NCBI GenBank assembly: GCA_052144935.1
Contig: JBKQPR010000074.1
Coordinates: forward strand, 1-21,603
Direction of reading: 5' to 3'
Source of the DNA: JOPF133 sp052144935
Lineage (GTDB): Bacteria; Acidobacteriota; Terriglobia; Bryobacterales; Bryobacteraceae
DNA: 21,603 nt
Part shown: one piece after another, positions 15,726-21,603 of the stretch
Layout: every line of letters begins with the position of its first letter
How positions within the stretch are numbered: position 1 is the stretch's first letter
Position numbers and translations under genes: made by a program
The notes under the pieces: generated by a model
Seen by the model: only the letters and a program-made list of their open reading frames with translations
The model's database searches: none
Told to the model about the DNA's origin: nothing

Positions 15726-15968
15726 ATGAGCCGCGCTAAACTTCATGATCTGGTGGACCGGATTCCAGAAGAGGAACTCCCCGCCGCGAGGCGGTTCCTG
15801 GAGTACCTGGCGGTCAGTCCGGCCTATCGGGCGGCGTTATCGGCGCCACTGGATGACGAGCCGGTGACCGAAGAGGACGAAGCGGCGATCGCGCCGGCAC
15901 GCGGCGAGGTCCGTGCCGGAGAGGTTGTCGCGCATGACGAGATCCTGCGGGAAGTCGGCCTGCGATGA
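15726..15968 (+). CDS. Small acidic antitoxin-like protein (orphan)
   Basis: 80 residues with a good ribosome binding site GGAGGG (15715-15720), five bases before the ATG, and a possible -10 TACCCT (15703-15708). The N-terminus AKLHDLVDRIPEEELPAARRFLEYL is the helical opening common to many small antitoxins. The C-terminus (EEDEAAIAPARGEVRAGEVVAHDEILREVGL) matches the tail that usually precedes a RelE/ParE-type toxin gene with overlapping start. Here the overlapping ATG (15965) runs only four codons before a stop, so the partner is lost. Antitoxin function is inferred from sequence style and arrangement. Confidence 0.72.
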   Translation: MSRAKLHDLVDRIPEEELPAARRFLEYLAVSPAYRAALSAPLDDEPVTEEDEAAIAPARGEVRAGEVVAHDEILREVGLR

Positions 15969-15979
15969 GCGTCTGTTAG
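15965..15979 (+). pseudogene. Vestigial start of a lost toxin gene
   Basis: An ATG overlaps the antitoxin-like stop (ATGA) and reads Met-Ser-Val-Cys-stop. The position is where RelE-type toxins of this kind of pair normally begin. Nothing toxin-like follows before the brnT remnant at 16068, so the body appears deleted. Weak on its own; the overlap geometry is the main support. Confidence 0.35.
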
Positions 15980-16067
15980 CCCTGGAGCCGGAACCACCCA
16001 ACCTTCGGGCGATCGCGCGCAGGCTACCCGGCCGCCGCCGCGATATGCTACGATATGTATATACGCA

Positions 16068-16382
16068 ATGCGATACGAATGGATCCGGCGAAGGACCTGC
16101 TGAACCAGCGGAAACACGACGGAATCTGATTTGAACCGGCGGCGCTGGTATTCGAGGATGAACTTTGCCTCATCTATCCGGACCGCATCGATAGCGAAAA
16201 CGGAAGAACAACATCAGCACGCGATCGGCGCAACTCGAATTGAGCCCGATGTCCGTGGCGTGCTGCTCGTCGTTCATGCGTACCGGGAGGACAAGCATGG
16301 TGAAGAAATCGTCCGCATCGTCTCAGCCCGGGCGGCTGAAAAGCGTGAGATCCGAAGATATCAAGAACAGGCGATGGAGTGA
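16068..16382 (+). pseudogene. brnT: Decayed BrnT-family toxin gene
   Basis: BrnT is a RelE-fold ribonuclease toxin. Pieces of one are spread over two frames: MRYEW from 16068; DPAKDLLNQRKHDGI in the next frame after loss of one G at 16081-16082; a TGA at 16127-16129 in that frame; then FEPAALVFEDELCLIYPDRIDSEN; and, after one extra A near 16203-16206, EEQHQHAIGATRIEP, VRGVLLVVHAYREDKHGEEIV and RIVSARAAEKREIRRYQEQA to the TGA at 16380-16382. The family motif HAYREDKHGEEIVRIVSARAAEKRE is intact, but the whole protein cannot be made. A palindrome GTATATAC (16057-16064) just before the ATG may be a remnant operator or promoter. Confidence 0.88.
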
Positions 16383-16659
16383 AGGGGAGCGCCAGGCGCT
16401 GCGCCGCATTGCCGCACGCCAAGCGGCAGGGGATGACTCACACGTCAACCTCGGAGACATCCCGCGCCTGACCGATGAACAGTTGGCAAGCATGGTTCGG
16501 CTGCGGGATGCCCGGCCGCGAAAAGTCGCGGTCAGCGTACGTCTCGACGCGCGGGTTCTCGATTGGCTCAGATCCAAGGGTGAAGGCCACCTGACCCGGA
16601 TCAATGACATTCTGATGAACCTGATGGAGGCGGAGCAGCGGACGAGGCCGGGCAGGTAG
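16297..16659 (+). CDS. brnA: BrnA family antitoxin
   Basis: 120 residues from ATG 16297; a GTG at 16345 is an alternative. BrnA is the ribbon-helix-helix antitoxin that neutralises BrnT and represses the operon. Seen: SEDIKNRRWSEGERQALRRI, IPRLTDEQLASMVRLRDARP, and the C-terminal DNA-binding part KVAVSVRLDARVLDWLRSKG with HLTRINDILMNLMEAEQR. The gene is intact although its toxin is not. It overlaps the 3' end of brnT by 86 bases (38 if the GTG is used) in a different frame, so conserved residues of both proteins are read from the same DNA. Confidence 0.9.
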   Translation: MVKKSSASSQPGRLKSVRSEDIKNRRWSEGERQALRRIAARQAAGDDSHVNLGDIPRLTDEQLASMVRLRDARPRKVAVSVRLDARVLDWLRSKGEGHLTRINDILMNLMEAEQRTRPGR

Positions 16660-16686
16660 ACCAGCCCTCCGAACGAGGAACGCCCC

Positions 16687-19149
16687 CTACTCGCAACGCA
16701 GCGCCGCCGCCGGATCGAGCCGGCTGGCCCGGCGCATCGGCACGCAGGCGGCTGCGAGCGTTACTACGAAGAAGAACAGCGCCACCGATCCGTACATCCA
16801 CGGCGACCCCGTCACCGCCGTGCTGGAAAGCGCGCGGACCGTATTCCTGGTGGCCAGCCCCAGTCCCAAACCACAGGCCAACCCAACTGCCATCCAGACG
16901 GTGGTGGTCCCCAGGACGGTTCGGACAATCGCGCCACGGCTGGCGCCCAGCGCCACGCGAATGGCAATCTCGCCGGTGCGCTGCGAAACCAGGCACGCGA
17001 TCACGCTGTACATGCCCGCCGCGGTCATGACCACGGCCAGAAGCGCGAAAGCGCAGGTGAGGAACGCGTTGAAGCGCGGCTCGGTCACCGAGTCGGCAAT
17101 CAAGTCCTGCATAGTCTGAACCCCGAAAACGGCCTGATCGGAGTTGGCGGATCCGATGGCCGCCTTCACCTGTCGCAGCAACTGCCCCGGTGGAAGCGTC
17201 GACCGCACCACCAGGTAAGCGTTCGGCCAGGAGAACTGTAGAGACGAAAAATAGGCTTCCGGGAACGGCGCGGTGTCGCGGCCGCGCGTGCGCACAGTAC
17301 CGGCCATTCCGACAATCGTGCAACAGATGGTCCCGTCCGTTTCTCCGAGTTGCCGGCCGACGATGTTGGCTCCCAGGCCGAAGCGGCGCGCGAACTCCTC
17401 GTTCACGATCACCACGCTGATTTTGGCCCCCGCATCGTCTTCGCGAAACGTGCGCCCGGCGAGCAGCGGAATGTGCAGCGTGCGAAAGTAATCCGGGCTG
17501 ATCTGATGGCTAAACGCCATGATGCTCTTCAGATACCCGGTCCCGTCCGTTACTCCCGCCAGTTGAGCATTGCCTCCTCGCGCAGGCCGCAGCGGCGGGC
17601 CGGTCACGGTGGCGGCCGACTCGACTCCAGGGATGGCCTCGATCTTCCGCAGATACTCGCGAAACATCGGGCCGGCCTTGGGGTCCGGTTGTTCCTGCTT
17701 GCCCAGCGGCAGCCGGATCTTCATGGCCAGCACATGGTTCGGATCGAAGCCCATGGGCGCCGCGATCAGCGCCCACAAGTTCTGCGCCACGAGGCCGGCG
17801 CCGCACAGCAGGAATGCGGAGAGCGCCGCTTCGATGGCGATCATCGCGTGGCGCCAGCGGTTTCGTTCGCCCGCGCTCATCCGCGCGCCGAGGGCCGGCC
17901 CAGGCGTCCAACGGCTGCCTTTCACCGCCGGAATGATGGCAAACACGATCGCCGAGACCACCGAGATCCCCAGCGTGAAGACGATGACGCGCGCGTCCAA
18001 ATGGGCCGAGGCCAGCAGCGGACTGCGCACCGGCAGCAATCGAACCAGGATGCGCGCGATCCAGCCGGCAGCAGCCAGCCCCGCCGCGCCGCCGCACACT
18101 GCGAGCACGAGGCCCTCCAGAAGAAATTGCTGGATCAGACGAAAACGGCTGGCGCCCAGCGCCGAGCGGATGGCCACCTCTCGCGTGCGCCGCAGCGATC
18201 GCGCCAGGAGAAGCTGCGCGGTATTCGCACAGGCGATCAGCAGCAGTGCCCCCACGCCTCCGAGCAGCAGCCACAGCAGCGAGCGCTGGGTCCCCACAAT
18301 GGCGTCGCGCAACGGTCGAACCTCGAAGGAAAAGTGACTCGGTTCGTTGCGCGGGGTGGGGAATGCTTCCGGATGTTCGTGCTTCAGCGCTTCGGCGATG
18401 TCCCGCAGTTCGGTTTGCGCCAGGGTTAAACCGGCTCCTAGCCGCAGTCGGCCGATTACGCGGACCGGTAGGCCCAGCCCGTTGACGCTCATATGCAGGG
18501 GCAGTGAGGATTCCAGAGGGTACGGAACGTAGAGGTCCACCGGCTCCGCGATGCCCAGCGACGGGTAATCGAAATGGAATCCGGGTGGCAGCACACCGAC
18601 CACTGTGGCCGCTTGGCCATCCAGGCGAAGCGTGCGCCCGATCACCCCGGGGTCCGCGCCCATCCTGGACCGCCAGAAGCCGTCCGTGAGGATTACCGAG
18701 GGCGACCGCCCCGGCCGATTCTCATCCTCGACAAACAGCCGGCCCAGCGACGGCTTCGCGCCCAGCACGGGGAAGAACGGGGCCGTCACGCGCGCCGCGA
18801 CGACCCGCGCGGGGTCGCCGGTTCCGGTAAGCTGCATATCGACGTGTTCGGCAAACCCGATCTGTTCGATGGTGCGGGTGCGCGCGCGAATTTCGAGAAA
18901 CCCGGAAGTGCTCGGGTTCCAGCCGCTCGATTCCCTGACCGTGACCAGCCGCCCCGCGTCGCGATAGGGCAGCGGATCGAGGAAGGCGGCCTTGAGCAGC
19001 GTGAAGATGGCCGCATTGCCGCCGATCCCCAGCGCCAGCACCAGCACGATCAGTGTGGAGATACCAGCGTCGCGGCGCAATAGAATCGCGCCGTAGCGGA
19101 CATCCTGGAAAGCCGAGGCGAGCCAGCCGGCCACACGAATGTCGCTCAT
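16687..19149 (-). CDS. ADOP/MacB-type ABC transporter permease
   Basis: 820 residues from the ATG at 19149; a longer frame back to 19278 adds sequence without family character. Typical acidobacterial duplicated permease: an N-terminal QDVRYGAILLRRDAGISTLIVLVLALGIGGNAAIF membrane helix, a MacB-type periplasmic domain (about 60-270), an FtsX domain with three helices (LLWLLLGGVGALLLIACANTAQLLLAR, then SALGASRFRLIQQFLLEGLVLA), a second periplasmic domain, and a second FtsX domain (FALLAVVMTAAGMYSVIACLV, then GEIAIRVALGASRGAIVRTVL) ending RASRLDPAAALRCE. These proteins work with a MacB-like ATPase, not found here, probably in efflux or lipoprotein handling. It is divergent from a fragment of a second such permease. 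Confidence 0.92.
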   Translation of the reverse strand: MSDIRVAGWLASAFQDVRYGAILLRRDAGISTLIVLVLALGIGGNAAIFTLLKAAFLDPLPYRDAGRLVTVRESSGWNPSTSGFLEIRARTRTIEQIGFAEHVDMQLTGTGDPARVVAARVTAPFFPVLGAKPSLGRLFVEDENRPGRSPSVILTDGFWRSRMGADPGVIGRTLRLDGQAATVVGVLPPGFHFDYPSLGIAEPVDLYVPYPLESSLPLHMSVNGLGLPVRVIGRLRLGAGLTLAQTELRDIAEALKHEHPEAFPTPRNEPSHFSFEVRPLRDAIVGTQRSLLWLLLGGVGALLLIACANTAQLLLARSLRRTREVAIRSALGASRFRLIQQFLLEGLVLAVCGGAAGLAAAGWIARILVRLLPVRSPLLASAHLDARVIVFTLGISVVSAIVFAIIPAVKGSRWTPGPALGARMSAGERNRWRHAMIAIEAALSAFLLCGAGLVAQNLWALIAAPMGFDPNHVLAMKIRLPLGKQEQPDPKAGPMFREYLRKIEAIPGVESAATVTGPPLRPARGGNAQLAGVTDGTGYLKSIMAFSHQISPDYFRTLHIPLLAGRTFREDDAGAKISVVIVNEEFARRFGLGANIVGRQLGETDGTICCTIVGMAGTVRTRGRDTAPFPEAYFSSLQFSWPNAYLVVRSTLPPGQLLRQVKAAIGSANSDQAVFGVQTMQDLIADSVTEPRFNAFLTCAFALLAVVMTAAGMYSVIACLVSQRTGEIAIRVALGASRGAIVRTVLGTTTVWMAVGLACGLGLGLATRNTVRALSSTAVTGSPWMYGSVALFFFVVTLAAACVPMRRASRLDPAAALRCE

Positions 19150-19156
19150 GGTCCCA

Positions 19157-19162
19157 ATCTTA
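19157..19162 (-). promoter_or_regulatory. Putative -10 hexamer TAAGAT for the ADOP permease
   Basis: On the minus strand TAAGAT is followed by seven bases and the ATG at 19149. The spacing is one base longer than in the other leaderless candidates, and no Shine-Dalgarno site is visible. It supports the start at 19149 over the longer frame. Confidence 0.4.
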
Positions 19163-19200
19163 CTCCCGCCACGGAACCTCAGTCTAACTCCGGCGTCTAA

Positions 19201-19791
19201 CCCATACCCAACGCGCAGGTGCCCGATGCCCTCAATGCGCTCAACATGGGGCTCACGCCGTTGAAGTGGATCGTGCACACGCGCGGCAATCCATACCTGC
19301 TGAGCGGCCCGATTCAGGAACAGTTGCGCCAGGCCAGCGGATTACCCGTGGCCGAGGTCCGCACCATGGACGAAGTGATTTCGCGCTCCACCTCGCGCAC
19401 GCGCTTCAACATGCTGTTGATGACCGTGTTCGCGGCCGCGGCCCTGTTCCTGGCGGCCATCGGCATTTACGGGCTGATGGCCTACTCCGTGCAGCAGCGC
19501 ACGCAGGAGATTGGCATCCGCCTGGCCCTGGGCGCCGGCTCGAAAGACGTGCGCCGCATGGTGGTGTTTCAGGGCATGCGCCTGGCCGTGATCGGCGTGG
19601 CCGTAGGGGTTGGCGCCGCCATCGGCCTGACGCGCCTGCTTTCCACCTTCCTGTTCGGCGTGAAAGAAAGGGACCCGATCGTCTTCCTCACGGTCTCGCT
19701 GGCCCTGACCCTGGTGTCGTTCCTGGCCGTGTCGCTCCCCGCCCGCCGCGCCACCCGCATCGACCCGGTGGTGGCGCTGCGGTACGAGTGA
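19201..19791 (+). pseudogene. 3' fragment of a second ADOP/MacB-type permease
   Basis: The frame opens right after a TAA at 19198-19200 and encodes only the last quarter of an ADOP permease: VPDALNALNMGLTPLKWIVHTR, PIQEQLRQASGLPVAEVRTMDE, three membrane segments (LLMTVFAAAALFLAAIGIYGLMAY; LAVIGVAVGVGAAIGL; FLTVSLALTLVSFLAVSL), the FtsX loop TQEIGIRLALGAGSKDVRRM, and the family C-terminus RIDPVVALRYE. The first 600 or more residues, including the first FtsX domain, are missing. The residues differ clearly from the minus-strand permease, so it is not a recent copy of it. A GTG at 19219 could start a 190-residue product, but no function is expected. Confidence 0.85.
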
Positions 19792-19824
19792 ATTTTTCGG
19801 CCGCGCGGGAGACACGCAGTGAGA

Positions 19825-19830
19825 GACAAT
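19825..19830 (+). promoter_or_regulatory. Putative -10 hexamer GACAAT for the DUF433 antitoxin
   Basis: GACAAT plus six bases (AGGTAC) leads to the GTG at 19837, the same geometry as rsmE (TACAAT plus six bases plus GTG). This argues for the start at 19837 rather than the in-frame GTG at 19819, which would lie upstream of the transcription start. Confidence 0.45.
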
Positions 19831-19836
19831 AGGTAC

Positions 19837-20043
19837 GTGGCGCGAGCCATCACGAGAGATCCCGAGACGATGCACGGCGCTCCCGTGTTCCGAGTGACGC
19901 GAGTGCCCGTCCAGACTCTGTTCGATTGCCTGGAGGGCGGCGACACGCTGGAAGATTTCCTGGCCGGATTCCCGGCCGTTCCGCGCGCCCTGGCCTTGCA
20001 AGCGCTGGAAGAAGCCAAGCAACTGTTGGTGGCACGTATCTGA
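19837..20043 (+). CDS. DUF433 family antitoxin (VapB45-like)
   Basis: 68 residues from GTG 19837. The pattern ITRDPETMHGAPVFRVTRVPVQTLFDCLEGGDTLEDFLAGFPAV is the DUF433 signature: the conserved I..dP...G.PvfrgTRvPV opening followed by a winged-helix fold. DUF433 proteins pair with DUF5615 PIN-like toxins, and exactly such a gene follows, with a one-base overlap (TGATG). The start 18 bases upstream (19819) is less likely given the promoter position and family N-termini. The gene is intact although its toxin is broken. Confidence 0.88.
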   Translation: MARAITRDPETMHGAPVFRVTRVPVQTLFDCLEGGDTLEDFLAGFPAVPRALALQALEEAKQLLVARI

Positions 20044-20308
20044 TGCGGCTTCTGACCGACGAGTGCCTTGACGTGCGCCTGCGCCTTCTGTTTGCCGGCC
20101 ATGACTGCCAGACGGCCAACTTGCCAACGTGGCCGGCCTGAAGAACGGCCGCCTCCTGGAAGCTGCTGAGGACGCTGGCTTCGAGGCTCTCATTACCGTC
20201 GATCAGAGCATTCCCGATCAACAGAACCTCGCCCGGCGGAGGATTGCTGTGGTCATTCTGTGCGGACCGACAAACCGGCTGCGCGATTTACGAGCGCTGT
20301 TTTCTTGA
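20043..20308 (+). pseudogene. Frameshifted DUF5615 PIN-like toxin
   Basis: From ATG 20043 the first frame gives MRLLTDECLDVRLRLLFAGH (DUF5615 opening with the acidic pair Asp6-Glu7) and hits a TGA soon after. The -1 frame from 20126 gives NVAGLKNGRLLEAAEDAGFE, ALITVDQSIPDQQNLARRRI and AVVILCGPTNRLRDLRALF to the TGA at 20306-20308, which is the family's expected second half with the Asp of TVD. A single-base deletion between about 20110 and 20126 explains the break. In intact pairs this PIN-like nuclease is held by the DUF433 protein encoded just upstream. Confidence 0.85.
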
Positions 20309-20418
20309 CCTGGCAGCCCGTAGTAATAGTCCAGAAAACATGTGACCTGGAATCTCTGTTTACAGATAATGGAGAAGCTGGGCTTTCGCTGGTTACTGAA
20401 GATAGAATGGGAAGCATG

Positions 20419-21603
20419 GTGCGTCCTGAAAGACGCGTTGTTCTAGCAGGTGCAAGTCCTGTCCGGGTAAGCGCCCGAGCACCCGGTAGCAGGCCCCAGC
20501 CGAAAGGAGAGATCCAACCGGCCAGAGCGGGGCGTCAAAAGCCTGTGAAAGAGCAGGGAGCAAAGAAGCGGGCCGCAATATCAAGTGAACGCTGCAGCCT
20601 CGTCAAATTATCATCCGAAAGGTGTGAGGGGGGGCCGAGCCGCTCATGTCACGGCGAAGGCAACAGACAGCAGCCTGGACAGGAACGGTTGCTGGACCAC
20701 CCCGGGGTAGAGGGCGGTGGCACGTTTCGAAAGAAGAGCGCGGAACAGGAGAGACCCTACCTGGCAGCCCGGTCAGGCGAAGACCGCTGGTATAAGGCCG
20801 GACGGCTGAAATCGAGCGGAGCCGGGAGGGAGTCCGAGGGGTTCGTAGTACCGGAGAAGGCGTGCAAGACAACGCGCTGGAGGGAAGGGACCCTGCTTTG
20901 ATCGGGCTTGGATGGAGGTAAGCACGAGGGCATGCCGGAAACGGAAAAACACCCGGTAGTAGATAAAGTGCGAGAACTCCAGCGCAAGCTATATGTGTGT
21001 GCCAAGCAGAGTAAGACACGGCGCTTCCACGCGCTGTATGACCGGATCTACAGAAGTGACGTTTTGTGGAAAGCATGGCATCGGGTGCGCAGCAACCGAG
21101 GAGCGGCGGGCGTGGATGAAGTCACGCTGCGATTCATCGAGGAGCAGGGGGTGGCCCAATTTCTCGAAGGGATACAAGCCGATCTGAAGGCAGGCCGATA
21201 TCGTCCCTCACCGGTGAGGCGGCAATATATCGACAAAGGAGACGGAAAGCAGCGGCCACTGGGGATACCGACGGTACGGGACCGGGTGGTGCAGATGGCA
21301 ACGAAGGACCCAGAGGGTACCCCGATCGAGCCGATCTTCGAGGCGGATTTCGAACCGAGCAGTTACGGATTCCGTCCGAAGAAGAGCGCGACGGAGGCCC
21401 TGGAAGCGATCCGCATAGCGGGGAACCAAGGGCATGACTTCGTAGTCGATGCAGACATCAAGGGCTACTTCGACAGCATCGATCAAGAGAAGCTGATGGT
21501 GCTGGTAGGGGAGCGCATCTCGGATCGGAGGGTATTGAAGTTGGTCCGCAAGTGGCTGAAGGCCGGGGTAATGGAAGACGGGACGGTGAGGGAAACGCTG
21601 GCG
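20419..21603 (+). mobile_element. Group II intron, 5' part (runs off the window)
   Basis: The likely 5' end is GTGCG (20419-20423), matching the group II GUGYG boundary, followed at once by a hairpin GCGTC/GACGC. Then come about 500 bases of structured, stop-rich RNA-like sequence (domains I-IV), including the TCTAGCAGGTGCAAGTCCTG-type stretch (20442-20461) seen in many bacterial group II introns. The encoded reverse transcriptase/maturase begins at 20932. Domains V and VI and the 3' boundary lie beyond the window. The 5' exon includes a short frame from ATG 20369 that enters the intron; no known gene is recognised there. The exact intron class is not assigned. Confidence 0.85.
20932..21603 (+). 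CDS. ltrA: Group II intron reverse transcriptase/maturase (partial, 5' end)
   Basis: The 224 codons in the window are open to the edge with no stop. The multifunctional intron-encoded protein helps the intron splice and copies it into new sites. Seen: LYDRIYRSDVLWKAWHRVRSNRGAAGVDEVT (RT-0/1 region), the fingers motif YRPSPVRRQYIDKGDGKQRPLGIPTVRDRVVQMA, IEPIFEADFEPSSYGFRPKKSATEALEAI, and motif A with the first catalytic Asp, VDADIKGYFDSID (about 173-184). The YADD motif, maturase domain and any endonuclease lie beyond the window. Residues 126-131 (DPEGTP) replace the usual two residues (LV/LI) between MATK and IEPIFEADF, a four-residue insertion in a normally conserved place. GAGGG (20926-20930) or GGAGG (20914-20918) may be the ribosome binding site. 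Confidence 0.93.
   Translation, partial: MPETEKHPVVDKVRELQRKLYVCAKQSKTRRFHALYDRIYRSDVLWKAWHRVRSNRGAAGVDEVTLRFIEEQGVAQFLEGIQADLKAGRYRPSPVRRQYIDKGDGKQRPLGIPTVRDRVVQMATKDPEGTPIEPIFEADFEPSSYGFRPKKSATEALEAIRIAGNQGHDFVVDADIKGYFDSIDQEKLMVLVGERISDRRVLKLVRKWLKAGVMEDGTVRETLA

Noticed and set aside
14281..15726. 481-codon minus-strand open frame opposite the fucosidase
   Set aside because: The plus strand carries all GH29 motifs; the antisense product has no recognisable family.
17350..18429. 359-codon plus-strand open frame opposite the ADOP permease
   Set aside because: Composition rich in Arg/Gln/His without hydrophobic core; it is a shadow of the permease gene.
19150..19278. 43-residue N-terminal extension of the ADOP permease
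   Set aside because: It overlaps the opposite-strand permease fragment, lacks family similarity, and the -10-like hexamer points to ATG 19149.
20260..20901. 213-codon plus frame upstream of the intron reverse transcriptase
   Set aside because: It runs through the end of the toxin remnant and then structured intron RNA; the peptide is Arg/Gly/Ser-rich with no domain.

Overview
The window reads as chromosomal DNA of an acidobacterium, most likely a Solibacter/Bryobacter-type member of Acidobacteriota. The basis is high GC, a VWFA-related protein of the acidobacterial type, long ADOP/MacB-type permeases, a GH29 fucosidase, and many small toxin-antitoxin genes beside gene remnants. This placement is inference from gene content; no rRNA or ribosomal protein gene is present.

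Left part (1-5.1 kb): after a perfect 23-bp inverted repeat comes a tightly coupled operon: ECF sigma factor, membrane-anchored zinc-finger anti-sigma factor, then two exported HEAT-repeat proteins. Two junctions are 4-base ATGA overlaps. The first HEAT protein carries an unusual Pro/Ala domain with six full copies and one degenerate copy of a WDAPPAPDAPPAPQ-type repeat. The N-terminus of the second is encoded by a hairpin-rich element lying in frame.

Middle (5.2-12.2 kb): a Uma2-family nuclease-like protein, a secreted VWFA-domain protein, a truncated minus-strand gene remnant, an M50-type membrane metalloprotease divergent from rsmE (16S rRNA m3U1498 methyltransferase), a nearly perfect direct repeat at the end of rsmE, and two consecutive metallophosphoesterases (one membrane-anchored, one soluble).

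Right part (12.2-21.6 kb) is accessory and decayed. Four antitoxin-type genes are intact (AF2212/DUF104-like, a small acidic orphan, BrnA, DUF433), yet every toxin partner is broken or missing: the PIN toxin by a one-base deletion, BrnT by two indels and a stop, the DUF5615-type PIN-like toxin by a one-base deletion, and the orphan's partner reduced to three codons. Between them lie the 3' end of a tRNA without its 5' half, beside a membrane-anchored HNH protein and a 47-residue basic protein with a strong ribosome binding site; then a GH29 alpha-L-fucosidase, an intact ADOP permease, and the 3' fragment of a second permease. The window ends inside a group II intron with its reverse transcriptase/maturase.

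A recurring regulatory pattern: at least seven genes have a TATAAT-like hexamer ending 5-7 bases before the start codon, with no room for a Shine-Dalgarno site. This suggests leaderless mRNAs, and it settles the start of the DUF433 gene.
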